The position numbers were made by a program, and so were the translations under genes. The notes beneath the pieces are model-generated. The model made no database searches. It saw nothing but the letters and a program-made list of their open reading frames with translations, and was not told where the DNA came from. A stretch of 64,000 nucleotides of DNA from Streptomyces eurocidicus (GTDB lineage Bacteria; Actinomycetota; Actinomycetes; Streptomycetales; Streptomycetaceae), in the NCBI RefSeq assembly GCF_002891295.1, contig NZ_LGUI01000011.1:124001-188000 (forward strand), written 5' to 3'. This document shows positions 33,607-42,602 of this stretch, piece after piece; the first letter of the stretch is position 1; each line of letters starts with the position of its first letter.

Positions 33607-34527
33607 CTAGGCCGCGGCCGTGTTGAAGGACAGTGTTTGCCTGTGATGGAAGTGCGGAGCCGCCAACAGAGCGGGATCCTCGGCGACGAACGTCGCCGAA
33701 GGCTTGTCCCTCACCTGGTCCATCCAGTCCCACACCGTGAAGTCGTGCCGCACGTAGACAACCTCTTGCGGCCCCTTCATGTCGACTGAGAAGTGGACAC
33801 CTGTGATCACGTCGTCCCTGGCGCTGACCAGTACGACATCCCGGTTCGCCTCGGCTATGAAGCGCATGACCTCATGAGCCGGTTCGTCATGGCCTGCGAT
33901 GGCCAGGATGTGCTGATCGGCCGCCGTCTTCTCCCGTGGCAGGCGGCGGGCCACGAACTGGGAGAAGTCGGCGAGATGTGCCATCAACGCGGCGACGACT
34001 TCCCGCCTCGACTCGGTGAACCCCTGTGCGGGCGTGGAGCGGAACGAGAAACTCAGACCGTTCGCCAGGAGATAGTCGATCTGTGTCATCTCATGCCGAG
34101 TCGGGTAAAGGACGCCGTCATCAAGGCCATGCCGGCGGAGCCAGTCGTTCACCTCGCTCCACAGCCAAGCATGCGCCCTGCCCACGGTGCCTTCCGGCCG
34201 GGGAAAGGGCTCTTTGTCGGCGAGGCGTGCGCCGGTCGCCCACTGATGGACGTTCTGCCGCGAGCGACCTGTCCGCTCGGCGATCTCCTGCACTCCGACC
34301 AGATCACGGTCCAGCCGCAGCAGTCGCAAGCCGGGAACCAGTTCGCGGGCGATGTGGGCCACCGAGAGCGCGGCTTCGACAGCGTTGTCCCCAACGGAAG
34401 AGACACTGAGAAGGTTCTGACCGCCGGCCCGGGCGAGCATTGCGTCCAGTTCATCTGCGAGGCGGTTGACTGCTGCGGCGTCGTCGACAGTCGCTCCGTC
34501 CACGACGAACGTGAACTCATACTCCAT
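33607..34527 (-). CDS. HTH DNA-binding protein next to a HicA-like gene
   Basis: This 306-residue protein starts MEYEFTFVVDG with a ribosome site AGGGGGG. Residues 1-70 form a small alpha/beta domain; residues ~75-130 hold a helix-turn-helix (LVGVQEIAERTGRSRQNVHQWATG) followed by PEGTVGRAHAWLWSEVNDWL, which reads target-site contacts. Residues ~150-300 are an uncharacterised domain (MTQIDYLLANGLSFSF, VYVRHDFTVWDWMD). Its N-terminus resembles HicB-like antitoxins in style, and a HicA-like gene lies just upstream, so it may be the antitoxin/autorepressor. This is inference. Confidence 0.65.
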   Translation of the reverse strand: MEYEFTFVVDGATVDDAAAVNRLADELDAMLARAGGQNLLSVSSVGDNAVEAALSVAHIARELVPGLRLLRLDRDLVGVQEIAERTGRSRQNVHQWATGARLADKEPFPRPEGTVGRAHAWLWSEVNDWLRRHGLDDGVLYPTRHEMTQIDYLLANGLSFSFRSTPAQGFTESRREVVAALMAHLADFSQFVARRLPREKTAADQHILAIAGHDEPAHEVMRFIAEANRDVVLVSARDDVITGVHFSVDMKGPQEVVYVRHDFTVWDWMDQVRDKPSATFVAEDPALLAAPHFHHRQTLSFNTAAA

Positions 34528-34630
34528 ATGAATGCCCCCTGTGTCGGTGGCTAGAGTGCCCGAGCTGTTGGCAACCGTCAACAGTAAGACCTACCATACC
34601 GGACCAAAAGGTAAGCCGGTGAGTGGGATG

Positions 34631-34906
34631 TCACTCGCGCGACCTCCCTGTCAGACTTCTGTTCGGGGCGTCCGGCGGCAGGGGGCATCGCCGTGCCGTG
34701 CGAGCGATCCGCCTGGCGAGATTCCCCTCGTTCCGCGGTGTCCCCGGAACCGGAATCGTCGTACACGCGTTGTCGCACGGGCAGTGCAAGCGGGCGCCGT
34801 GCCCTTCCTTGCGGAGGGTCCATCCACCCTCCTTCAACAGCCCCTCGACGACCTTGCGCACGTCCTTGGACTGGATGCTCGACGCATCCAGGGGTTTGCC
34901 GACCAT
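34631..34906 (-). CDS. HicA-like small toxin candidate
   Basis: This 91-residue protein has the HicA-type dsRBD-like order: an N-terminal helix DVRKVVEGLLKEGGWTLRKE, then a GHGARLHC strand in the position of the catalytic GSHxxY/F loop (GHG here, so Ser is replaced by His after Gly), and a C-terminal helix NLARRIARTARRC. HicA proteins are mRNA interferases; whether this variant is active is uncertain. The ATG at 34906 follows GGGGGTGAG. The HTH gene begins 103 bases downstream. Confidence 0.6.
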   Translation of the reverse strand: MVGKPLDASSIQSKDVRKVVEGLLKEGGWTLRKEGHGARLHCPCDNACTTIPVPGTPRNEGNLARRIARTARRCPLPPDAPNRSLTGRSRE

Positions 34907-35379
34907 CAACTCACCCCCGAGCGGCAAGAGTGGCCAACCAGCCGGATGTCGACAAGCCGTGCTGGAAGCCGGAGCTCGCCAACGATCACAAGGGGTATGC
35001 GGCTACTGTGTGATGACACTGAGGGGGATTCTCCTCTGACGCCGGCCTCGACACGGGACCGGCCACTCCCCGAGGCGCGCTGCTATTTGCACCGGAGGCG
35101 TCGCTCTCTGGCACTGTTCGGACCAAGATACTCCCAACTGCGGTCGGGCGTCCGGATCTACCAGGCATCAAGAGATCGAACCTGACGGGTGACCGGTCGA
35201 TCGGCACGTGGCAGCAGGCGCTTTCAACTGCCGTGCCGCATGGATCCCTTGACTGTCCTCCTCGGGCGATGGTGCGCCGAGCCGTCGTCGCGTGTCCGCC
35301 CAACTCCACTGCACGCCCGTTTACTTCTGTGATCCCGGCGGCCTCTGCCAGATCCGGCAGGGCAGCACACCCGACCCCG
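34907..35379. other. Non-coding or decayed stretch, no gene recognised
   Basis: The base composition is mixed and lower in GC than the flanks. Short frames exist on both strands, but none has family-like sequence or a ribosome site. It probably holds the promoter of the HicA-like gene and decayed sequence. Confidence 0.45.
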
Positions 35380-36828
35380 TCAATCCCCCGGCGGCAACGA
35401 CCCCAGCAACGCCTCCAACGCCCCCGCGAACGCGGAATCCGGCGGTGTCCCGTAGCCCACGATCAAGCCGTCCTCCCCCTCCGCGACCCCCTTCCCGGTG
35501 AACCGGAACCGCGACATTCCCTCCAGTGCCAGCCCCTGCCACGCCGCCGCCTGGAGCGTCGCCCGCTCCGTGCCCGGTGGCAGGGCCAGGACCGCGTGGA
35601 GGCCGGCCGCGATGCCGGTGACGCGGATGTGCGGGGCGTGTTCGGCGAGTGCCGCGACCAACTGGTCGCGGCGGCGCCGGTAGCGCTGCCGCATGGCGCG
35701 TACGTGACGGTCGTACGCGCCACTGGTCAGGAGTTCCGCGAGGGTCAGCTGGTCCAGGACGCCCGAGCTCCACTCCCCCGCCCGCTTCAGGGCCAGCACG
35801 TCGCCCACCAGGTGCTCGGGCAGCACCATCCACGACAGCCGCAGGCCCGGGGCAAGCGACTTGCTGGCCGTGCCGAAGTAGGCGACGCGGTCCGGGGCGA
35901 GGCCCTGGAGGCAGCCGACGGGCTGCCGGTCGTAGCGGAACTCGCCGTCGTAGTCGTCCTCCAGGACGGTCCCGCCGGTGCGCACGGCCCAGTCGACGAC
36001 GGCGGCCCGCCGGTCGGGGTGCAGCGGCACACCGGTGGGGAACTGGTGGGCGGGCGTGAGCAGTACCGCCCGTACGCCCCTGCGCTCCTCCAGCGCGGCG
36101 ACGTCCGCGCCGAGCGGGTCGATCGCCAGCTCCGAGCAGCGCAGTCCGGCCCGTTCCAGGGCTTCGTGGTGGAACCAGAGCCCGTACTCCTCGACGCCCA
36201 CCTCGCGGACGCCGCGCCCCCGCAGCACCCGGCCGGTCAGCGACAGCCCCTGGGTGAAACCCGCGCACACCACGATCCGCTCCGGGTCGGTGCGCACGCC
36301 CCGGGCGCGGGCCAGGTAGTCGGCGAGGGCGGTCCGGAGCTCGACGCGGCCGCGCTCGTCGACGTGGCCGAACGCCTCGTGCGGGGCGGCCGCGAGGGCC
36401 CGCCGGGCGGCGGAGAGCCAAGCCGCGCGCGGGAAGGCGGAGACGTCGGCGGTGCCGGGCCGCAGGTCGTAGGCGGGCCGCCGGGTCGTGCGCGGCGGCG
36501 TGGCGCCGCGCTCGGGCGCGCGGGGCGCGGCACGTGGCGCGACCCGGGTGCCGGAGCCCTGGCGGGCGGTGAGCCAGCCCTCGGCGACGAGCTCGCCGTA
36601 GGCGTCCGCGACCGTGTTCCGGGCCAGGCCCAGGTCGGCGGCGAGGGAGCGGGAGGACGGCAGCCGGGTGCCGGGCGCGAGGCGGCCGGAGCGCACGGCG
36701 TCGCGCAGGGCCCTGATCAGGCTCGCCCGGACCCCGCCCGGCCCGGTCAGGTCCAGGTGCAGATCGGCGCCGGTCCCGGCGTTCCCGCCGGGGTCTTCCA
36801 CCGCCGGAGTGGCCCACGATTTCTCCAT
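35380..36828 (-). CDS. MocR-type regulator (GntR HTH fused to aminotransferase domain)
   Basis: The 482-residue protein has a GntR winged helix at residues ~28-95 (LIRALRDAVRSGRLAPGTRLPSSR, then NTVADAYGELVAEGWL) and a PLP fold-type I domain after it (VCAGFTQGLSLTGRVL, PAHQFPTGV, LEDDYDGEFRYD, and FGTASKSLAPGLRLSW, whose Lys binds PLP). MocR proteins sense PLP or amines and usually control a divergent gene; here that is the AhpD-like gene 47 bases away. Confidence 0.93.
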   Translation of the reverse strand: MEKSWATPAVEDPGGNAGTGADLHLDLTGPGGVRASLIRALRDAVRSGRLAPGTRLPSSRSLAADLGLARNTVADAYGELVAEGWLTARQGSGTRVAPRAAPRAPERGATPPRTTRRPAYDLRPGTADVSAFPRAAWLSAARRALAAAPHEAFGHVDERGRVELRTALADYLARARGVRTDPERIVVCAGFTQGLSLTGRVLRGRGVREVGVEEYGLWFHHEALERAGLRCSELAIDPLGADVAALEERRGVRAVLLTPAHQFPTGVPLHPDRRAAVVDWAVRTGGTVLEDDYDGEFRYDRQPVGCLQGLAPDRVAYFGTASKSLAPGLRLSWMVLPEHLVGDVLALKRAGEWSSGVLDQLTLAELLTSGAYDRHVRAMRQRYRRRRDQLVAALAEHAPHIRVTGIAAGLHAVLALPPGTERATLQAAAWQGLALEGMSRFRFTGKGVAEGEDGLIVGYGTPPDSAFAGALEALLGSLPPGD

Positions 36829-36875
36829 GGGAGTGGACCATACCGCTGGGCTATCCCCGTCCTAGGCTCGGTCCC

Positions 36876-37367
36876 ATGACCACGACGAACGCCACTCAGT
36901 CCACCCACACCCACGCGCCCCGCATGCTCCTGCACGAGGTCGCCCCCGACGTCCAGAAGGCGATGATCGGGCTGGAGATCGCCGCCCGTAAGGGCCTCGA
37001 CCAGTCGCTGATCGAGCTGGTCAAGATCCGCGCCTCGCAGCTCAACCACTGCTCCTTCTGTCTCGACATGCACACCAAGGACGCCCGCCGCCTGGGCGAG
37101 AGCGAGGAGCGGATCTACCTGCTCAGCGCCTGGGAGGAGGCCGCCGGCCTCTACACCGAGAAGGAGCAGGCCGCCCTCGCCCTCACCGAGGCCATCACCG
37201 TCCTCACCGACGGCTTCGTGCCCGACGCGGTGTACGAGCGCGCCGCCCGCAGCTTCGAGGAGCCGGAGCTGGCCCGGCTGATCTCCCTGATCGTCACGAT
37301 CAACGCCTGGAACCGGATCGGCGTGACCACGCGCCTGTTCCCGGGCGCCTACCAGGCCCACGCGTGA
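36876..37367 (+). CDS. Carboxymuconolactone decarboxylase / AhpD-family protein
   Basis: This 163-residue all-helical protein has the AhpD redox site: LVKIRASQLNHCSFCLDMHTKDAR with CxxC and the following His, near residues 52-62. Members reduce peroxiredoxins or act as alkylhydroperoxidases. It is divergent from the MocR gene and overlaps the next start by four bases (GTGA). A TAGGCT box 7 bases before the ATG suggests a leaderless transcript. Confidence 0.9.
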   Translation: MTTTNATQSTHTHAPRMLLHEVAPDVQKAMIGLEIAARKGLDQSLIELVKIRASQLNHCSFCLDMHTKDARRLGESEERIYLLSAWEEAAGLYTEKEQAALALTEAITVLTDGFVPDAVYERAARSFEEPELARLISLIVTINAWNRIGVTTRLFPGAYQAHA

Positions 37368-38110
37368 CGGCCGCGGCCGTCCTGCGCGCCCTGCACCACG
37401 CGCCGGGCGCCGGGGGCGGGCCGCTGGTCCTGCCCGGCCCCTGGGACGCCACGAGCGCCCGCGCCTTCGCGGACGCCGGTTTCCCCGCCCTGGCCACGCC
37501 GAGCGCGGGGGTGTCGGCGTCGCTGGGGTACGCGGACGGGGAGGCGCCGGCCGCGGAGATGTTCGCGGCCGTCGCCCGGATCGCGCGGGCCGTGGACGTG
37601 CCCGTCTCCGCGGACGTCGAGGACGGGTACGGGCTCGCGCCCGGCGAGCTGGTCGGCAGGCTCCTGGAGGCCGGTGCCGCCGGTTGCAATCTGGAGGACT
37701 CCGACCGGCGCACCGGCCTGCTCAAGGAGCCGGCCGAACAGGCCGACTTCCTCGCGGCGGTACGCGCCGAGGCGGGCGCCGCGCTCGTCGTCAACGCCCG
37801 CGTCGACACCTTCCTGAAGGGCGACGCGGACCCGGCCCCGGCGATCGCGCGCGGCAGGCTCTACGCGGCGGCCGGGGCGGACTGCCTCTTCCCGATACTG
37901 GCCCCGCCGGCCCTGCTGGCCGGCCTCGGCGAGGCCGTGGGCCTCCCGGTGAACGCCCTGGCCAGGCCGGGCGGGCCGGGTCCGCGCGAGCTGGGACGAC
38001 TGGGCGCGGCGCGGGTCACGTTCGGCGGCGGGCTGCACGCCAGGGCGGCGGCCGGTGCGGCGGAAATGGCGGCGGAGCTGGCCGCGGGCCGGTGGGGCGG
38101 AGATGCCTGA
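37364..38110 (+). CDS. Isocitrate lyase / PEP mutase superfamily protein
   Basis: This 248-residue TIM-barrel enzyme begins at a GTG overlapping the upstream stop. Family features are PGPWDATSARAFADAGFPALATPSAG near residue 25, VPVSADVEDGYG with the metal-binding Asp residues, GCNLEDSD and VNARVDTFL. The family includes oxaloacetate hydrolases, methylisocitrate lyases and phosphonopyruvate enzymes; the missing KxCG-type loop (no Cys near the expected place) makes a true C-C lyase less likely. It is probably co-regulated with the AhpD-like gene. Confidence 0.85.
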   Translation: MTAAAVLRALHHAPGAGGGPLVLPGPWDATSARAFADAGFPALATPSAGVSASLGYADGEAPAAEMFAAVARIARAVDVPVSADVEDGYGLAPGELVGRLLEAGAAGCNLEDSDRRTGLLKEPAEQADFLAAVRAEAGAALVVNARVDTFLKGDADPAPAIARGRLYAAAGADCLFPILAPPALLAGLGEAVGLPVNALARPGGPGPRELGRLGAARVTFGGGLHARAAAGAAEMAAELAAGRWGGDA

Positions 38111-38149
38111 GCCGGGGCCGGAGGACCGGACCACGGCCGGGCCTCCGGC

Positions 38150-38310
38150 CCCGGTCCTCAAGCGCCGGCCGGGCTGATTTCAGCCTGTCCGGGGGCACCT
38201 CCTGGGGGCACCCCCAGCGGTAGCCGGGGGAGCTTGAGGCCACCGCGAGTCAGCGCGGAAAGGGGTCTGGGGCGCAGCCCCGGTTCCGGGAAGGGGCGGG
38301 CAGGGGAAAG
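38150..38310. repeat. Dispersed palindromic element, copy 6 (inserted arm on the right)
   Basis: CCGGTCCTCAAGCGCCGGCC, centre GGGCTGATTTCAGCCTGTCC, then the GGGGGCACCTCCTGGGGGCA module with AGCGGTAGCCGGGGGAGC and CTTGAGGCCACCGCG, in the same orientation as copy 5. The outer GGGAAGGGGCGGGCAGGGG arm follows. It lies between the convergent ICL-family and proX-like genes. Confidence 0.85.
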
Positions 38311-38342
38311 ACCCGCCGGTCACCCCACCCGCCGTCACCCCC

Positions 38343-39311
38343 CTACGGCAGCCACTTCTTCCACACGTCCGGATGCCGCTCCACCCACCGCTTCGCCGCC
38401 TCGTCCGCCGGCAGCTTCTCCTCCGCGATCATCTGCGCCACCTCGTTCTGGTCCTCCTTCGACCAGTGGAAGTTCTTCAGGAACCGCGCGGCCTCGCCGC
38501 CCTTGCGGGTGAAGTCCGCGTTGAGGAACTTCTTCAGCGTCGAGGTCGGGTAGGCGCAGTTCACGGTCGACGGGTCGGCCGTGCCCTTCTCCGCGCAGGC
38601 GTCCGTGTACTCGGGCAGCTTCACCTCCACCATCGGCACCTCGTTGAACAGCCACTGCGGCTCGTACCAGTAGCTGAGGAACGGCTGCTTCTTCTTGGCG
38701 AACTGCTGGATCTGGGTGATCTGCGCCGCCTCGGAGCCCGCGAAGACGACCTTGTAGTCCAGGCCGAGGTTCGTGACGAGCGCCTTGTCGTTGGTGACGT
38801 ACGACGGCGAGCCGTCCAGCAGCTGGCCCTTGCCGCCGCTCTCGGCGGTCCGCAGCTGCGCGGCGTACTTGTTCAGGTTCCGCCAGTCGAGGACGTCCGG
38901 GTGGGCGTCCGCGAAGTACTTCGGCACCCACCAGCCGATGTGGCCGGTGACGCCGAGGTCGCCGCCGGGAGTGATCGTCTTCTTGTCCTCGACGTACCGC
39001 TTCTCCTGCGCCGGGTGGCCCCAGTCCTCCAGGATCGCGTCGACGCGGCCCTGGCTGAGGGCGTCCCAGGCGGGCACCTCGTCCACCTGCACGGTGTCGA
39101 CGCGGTAGCCGAGCTCCTTCTCCAGGAGGTATCCGGCGACGGCGGCGTTGGCCCGGGCTCCCACCCAGGACTGCACGGACAGGGTGACGGTCCTCGTGCC
39201 CCCCGCGTCGGCGTACGGGGACGCCTGCTTGGTCATGTCGGCCGCTCCGCAGCCGGTGGTGGCGAGCAGGGCGAGGGCGCCCGCCGCCACGATCCACTGA
39301 CGAGCCCTCAC
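38343..39311 (-). CDS. Glycine betaine ABC transporter substrate-binding lipoprotein
   Basis: The GTG at 39311 overlaps the permease stop. The 322-residue protein has a signal peptide with lipobox TTGC (residues ~18-21) and the OpuAC/ProX type II binding fold: VTLSVQSWVGARANAAVAGY, QVDEVPAWDALSQGRVDAILEDWGH, GWWVPKYFADAHPDVLDWRNL, SYWYEPQWLF. Conserved Trp and Tyr residues (SWVG, GWWVPKY, YWYEPQW) form the aromatic box that holds quaternary amines. It delivers betaine to the fused permease encoded upstream. Confidence 0.93.
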   Translation of the reverse strand: MRARQWIVAAGALALLATTGCGAADMTKQASPYADAGGTRTVTLSVQSWVGARANAAVAGYLLEKELGYRVDTVQVDEVPAWDALSQGRVDAILEDWGHPAQEKRYVEDKKTITPGGDLGVTGHIGWWVPKYFADAHPDVLDWRNLNKYAAQLRTAESGGKGQLLDGSPSYVTNDKALVTNLGLDYKVVFAGSEAAQITQIQQFAKKKQPFLSYWYEPQWLFNEVPMVEVKLPEYTDACAEKGTADPSTVNCAYPTSTLKKFLNADFTRKGGEAARFLKNFHWSKEDQNEVAQMIAEEKLPADEAAKRWVERHPDVWKKWLP

Positions 39312-41392
39312 GCGCCCGCTCCCTTCTTCTCCGCCTTCGTCGGCTGGGTGACCCGGTCGAGCATCAGCCCCAGGCAGACGATCGCGGCACCCGCGACGAG
39401 GCCGGTGGCGAGGTCGCCCTGGGCGAGGCCGAACACGACCTCGTAGCCGAGCGCGCCGCCGCCGACGAGACCGCCGATGATGACGACGGACAGCACCAGC
39501 ACCACGGCCTGGTTGACCGCGAGCAGCAGCTCCGGGCGGGCCAGCGGGAACTGCACATGGCGCAGCTGCTGGCCGCTGGTGGCACCGAGCGAGCGCGCGG
39601 ACTCCATGGCGCCCGGGTTGACCTGGCGCAGGCCCTGGCTGGTGATCCGGACCACGGCGGGGAGCGCGTAGACGACGGCGGCCGCGGCGGCCGGCGCCCG
39701 GCCGATGCCGAAGAGGGCGACGACGGGGATGAGGTAGACGAACTGCGGCATCGTCTGGAAGACGTCCAGGACCGGGCGCAGCAGCCGGTCGACGCGCGGG
39801 CTGCGCGCGGCGGGCACGGCGACGGCGAAGCCGAGTACGAGCGTGACGGCGACGGCGGCCAGCACCTGCGAGAGGGTGTCCATGGAGACGTCCCAGCGGC
39901 CGAGCACGCCGATCGCGGCGAGCGCGAGGACGGCCGTGAGCGCGGTGCGCCAGGTGCCGATCAGCCAGGCGAGGGCGGCGACCAGCAGCAGGGCGCCCCA
40001 CCAGGGGAGGCCCTGGAGGCCGTCGCGCAGGGGGTCGAGGACCCAGCCGGTGTAGTGGCCGGCGAGGTCGGCGGTGCCGCCGATGCCCGGGAGGCCCGTG
40101 TACAGGTGGTCGACTATCCAGTCCTTGGCGTCGTTGACGGGAGCGGCGATGGCGACGGTCCAGTCGCCGGGCCAGGGCTTGTCGCCTGTGACAAGGGCCG
40201 CTGCCGCGACCGCGGCCAGGGTCGCGAACCGGACGGTCGCCCGCCGGGTGCGGGCCGTCGTCAGCTTGTGCCCGCCCGTTCCACCCCGCGGAGCGCCTGC
40301 CCACAGCCTGCGGGGCGAGGCCATGCCCGCCGTCGTCCGGTCCAGGACGATCGCCAGCAGCACGATCGGGATGCCCGCGGCGAGGGCGCTGCCCACGTCG
40401 ACGGTCGACAGGGCCTGGTAGACGCGGTCGCCCAGGCCGTCGGCGCCGATGACGGACGCGATGACGGCCATCGACAGGGCCATCATGATCGCCTGGTTGA
40501 CGCCGAGCAGCAGCTCGCGGCGGGCCAGCGGCAGCCGCACGGTGAGCAGCCGCTGCCGGGAGGTCGCGCCGAGGGACTCGACGGCCTCCAGCACGCCCTT
40601 GTCGGTGGCCCGCAGGCCCAGCGCGGTCAGCCGTGCCATCGGCGGGGCCGCGTAGACGACGGTCGCGAGGACGGCGGGGGCCACGCCGATGCCGAAGACG
40701 AGCACGACCGGCATGAGGTAGGCGAAGGCGGGCAGCGCCTGCATGGTGTCCAGGACCGGCCGCAGCGCGCGGAACATGCGCTCCGACAGGCCGGCCGCGA
40801 GGCCGAGCAGGGCGCCGACGGCCACGGACGCGGCGACGGCGACGATCATCAGCGCGAGTGTCCGCATGGTCGGCACCCACATGCCGAGCAGCCCGCACAC
40901 GGCGAACGACGCGAGCGTGGTGGCGGCGACCCTGACCCCGGCCACCCGCCAGGCGAGCAGCCCGGCGCCGGCCGTCACACCGGCCCAGCCGAGGGCGAGG
41001 AGCACGGTGTAGACGGCGTGCACGGCGCCGATGATCGCGCCGCTGATGTGGCCGAAGAAGTAGAGGAAGAGCCAGTGGTGGTCGCGGTTGTCGATGATCC
41101 AGTCGTTGGCGCGGCCGAGCGGGCCGGTCAGGTCGACGGTCAGCGCGTGCGGCCAGGCACCGCTGCCCCAGGCCATGGCGGCCGGGGGGACGAGGACGGC
41201 CGCGGCGGCCGCGAGGACGAGGAGCTTACGGGCGGCGGGGCGGGCCCACAGGGCCCGCAGGGCCCCCGGCGCGGGATCCACGTCGGGCCCGGGCGCCGGG
41301 TCCGCCGCGGGGCGGGCGCCGGGGGCACCGGCCGCCGTCTGCTTCGCCTTGGCGGCGGAGGCGGGGCGGGCGGGAGAGGTGGCGGTGCTCAC
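39308..41392 (-). CDS. Glycine betaine ABC transporter permease, two permease domains in one chain
   Basis: This 694-residue protein has two complete BPD-type permease domains. The first spans about residues 60-380 (motif region ESLGATSRQRLLTVRLPLARRELLLGVNQ) and the second 400-690 (RSLGATSGQQLRHVQFPLARPELLLAVNQ), so one chain supplies both halves of the pore instead of a homodimer. It starts at a GTG with GAGGTGG upstream, after a ~40-residue Ala/Pro-rich leader. It lies between the ATPase gene (139 bases upstream) and the binding-protein gene (4-base overlap). Confidence 0.93.
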   Translation of the reverse strand: MSTATSPARPASAAKAKQTAAGAPGARPAADPAPGPDVDPAPGALRALWARPAARKLLVLAAAAAVLVPPAAMAWGSGAWPHALTVDLTGPLGRANDWIIDNRDHHWLFLYFFGHISGAIIGAVHAVYTVLLALGWAGVTAGAGLLAWRVAGVRVAATTLASFAVCGLLGMWVPTMRTLALMIVAVAASVAVGALLGLAAGLSERMFRALRPVLDTMQALPAFAYLMPVVLVFGIGVAPAVLATVVYAAPPMARLTALGLRATDKGVLEAVESLGATSRQRLLTVRLPLARRELLLGVNQAIMMALSMAVIASVIGADGLGDRVYQALSTVDVGSALAAGIPIVLLAIVLDRTTAGMASPRRLWAGAPRGGTGGHKLTTARTRRATVRFATLAAVAAAALVTGDKPWPGDWTVAIAAPVNDAKDWIVDHLYTGLPGIGGTADLAGHYTGWVLDPLRDGLQGLPWWGALLLVAALAWLIGTWRTALTAVLALAAIGVLGRWDVSMDTLSQVLAAVAVTLVLGFAVAVPAARSPRVDRLLRPVLDVFQTMPQFVYLIPVVALFGIGRAPAAAAAVVYALPAVVRITSQGLRQVNPGAMESARSLGATSGQQLRHVQFPLARPELLLAVNQAVVLVLSVVIIGGLVGGGALGYEVVFGLAQGDLATGLVAGAAIVCLGLMLDRVTQPTKAEKKGAGA

Positions 41393-41531
41393 GCGGTCCA
41401 CCTCGTTCCCCGTACGGCCCGGCGGGCGCCGGGCGCCGGATGCGGTGCCGTGCGGCTCCGGGCCGCTGCGGAGCGGGGGTCCCGCGGCGTCTCCGTGCAC
41501 TCCGGCACCTTCTGTTTATGGGGTCCTGTGT

Positions 41532-42602
41532 TCACGCCGCCGCCTTCCCGTCGCCGTCCAGTCCCGCCACCACGCCCAGCAGGCCGCGGTGGTCGACGAC
41601 GCCGATGCAGCGGCCGCCGTCCACGACGCGGGCGGCCGTGCCCGTGCGGGCCACGGTGCCGATCGCGTCGGCGACCGTCGTGGTCGGGGACAGGGCCTCG
41701 CCCGTGTCCGCCTCGCCCGCGGCCGCGGGCCGCATCGCGCGGCGGACGGTGAGGACCTGCTCGCGGGGGACGTCCCGGACGAAGTCACGGACGTAGTCGT
41801 CGGCCGGGGAGCCCACGATCTCCTCCGGGGTGCCGCACTGCACGACACGGCCGTCGCGCATCAGGGCGATCCGGTCGCCGATGCGCAGCGCCTCGGCCAG
41901 GTCGTGGGTGATGAAGACCATGGTGCGGCCCTCCTCGCGGTGCAGGCGGTCGACCTCCTCCTGCATATCGCGGCGGATCAGCGGGTCGAGCGCGCTGAAC
42001 GGCTCGTCGAACAGCAGGACTTCGGGGTCGGCGGCGAGGGCGCGGGCGAGGCCGACGCGCTGCTGCTGGCCGCCCGAGAGCTGGCCGGGGCGGCGGTCCT
42101 CCAGGCCGGCGAGGCCGACCTTCGCCACCATCTCGCGGGCCTTCTCGCGGCGTTCGGCCTTGCCGACGCCCTGGATCTCCAGGCCGTACGCGACGTTGTC
42201 GAGGACGGTGCGGTGCGGGAGCAGGCCGAAGTGCTGGAAGACCATGGCGGCGCGGTGTCTGCGCAGTTCGCGCAGGGCACCCTTGTCCATGCCGCAGACG
42301 TCCTCGCCGTCGATGGCGATGGTGCCGGAGGTCGGCTCGATGAGCCGGGTCAGACAGCGGACGAGGGTGGACTTGCCGGAGCCGGACAGGCCCATGACGA
42401 CGAAGACCTCGCCCTGCCGGACGTCGAAGGACACGTCGCGCACGGCGACCGTGCAGCCGGCCTCCTCGCGCAGGGCCTCGGGGCCGAGCTCGGCGAGCTC
42501 GCCGCCGGGCACCCGCTCGGCGTGCGGGCCGAAGACCTTCCACAGGTTGCGGACGGAGAAGACCGGGGCGTCGGTGGCGGCGCCGGCCGCGGCCGCGCTC
42601 AC
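41532..42602 (-). CDS. Glycine betaine ABC transporter ATP-binding protein with CBS-type tail
   Basis: This 356-residue ATPase has Walker A GLSGSGKST (near residue 72), Q-loop AMVFQHFGLLPHRTV, signature LSGGQQQRVGLARAL, Walker B EVLLFDEPFSALDP and the switch His in FITHDL. A C-terminal region (about 275-350) with TTTVADAIGTVARTGTAARVVD and IGVVDHRGLLG is a degenerate CBS-like sensor; in OpuA-type importers CBS domains sense ionic strength, so this suggests osmotic gating. The GTG start overlaps the stop of the oxidoreductase gene. Confidence 0.94.
   Translation of the reverse strand: MSAAAAGAATDAPVFSVRNLWKVFGPHAERVPGGELAELGPEALREEAGCTVAVRDVSFDVRQGEVFVVMGLSGSGKSTLVRCLTRLIEPTSGTIAIDGEDVCGMDKGALRELRRHRAAMVFQHFGLLPHRTVLDNVAYGLEIQGVGKAERREKAREMVAKVGLAGLEDRRPGQLSGGQQQRVGLARALAADPEVLLFDEPFSALDPLIRRDMQEEVDRLHREEGRTMVFITHDLAEALRIGDRIALMRDGRVVQCGTPEEIVGSPADDYVRDFVRDVPREQVLTVRRAMRPAAAGEADTGEALSPTTTVADAIGTVARTGTAARVVDGGRCIGVVDHRGLLGVVAGLDGDGKAAA

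Noticed and set aside
34574..34630. Imperfect inverted repeat GTTGGC...GTCAAC near 34568-34583 as HTH operator
   Set aside because: Arms match at only five of six positions and other similar-quality repeats occur by chance; too weak to annotate.
34907..35379. Candidate small genes in the lower-GC stretch
   Set aside because: Frames on both strands are short, without ribosome sites or recognisable sequence.
39557..41752. 731-codon plus-strand frame opposite the betaine permease
   Set aside because: Low-complexity Gly/Arg/Asp/Glu translation without any domain; the permease on the other strand is unambiguous.
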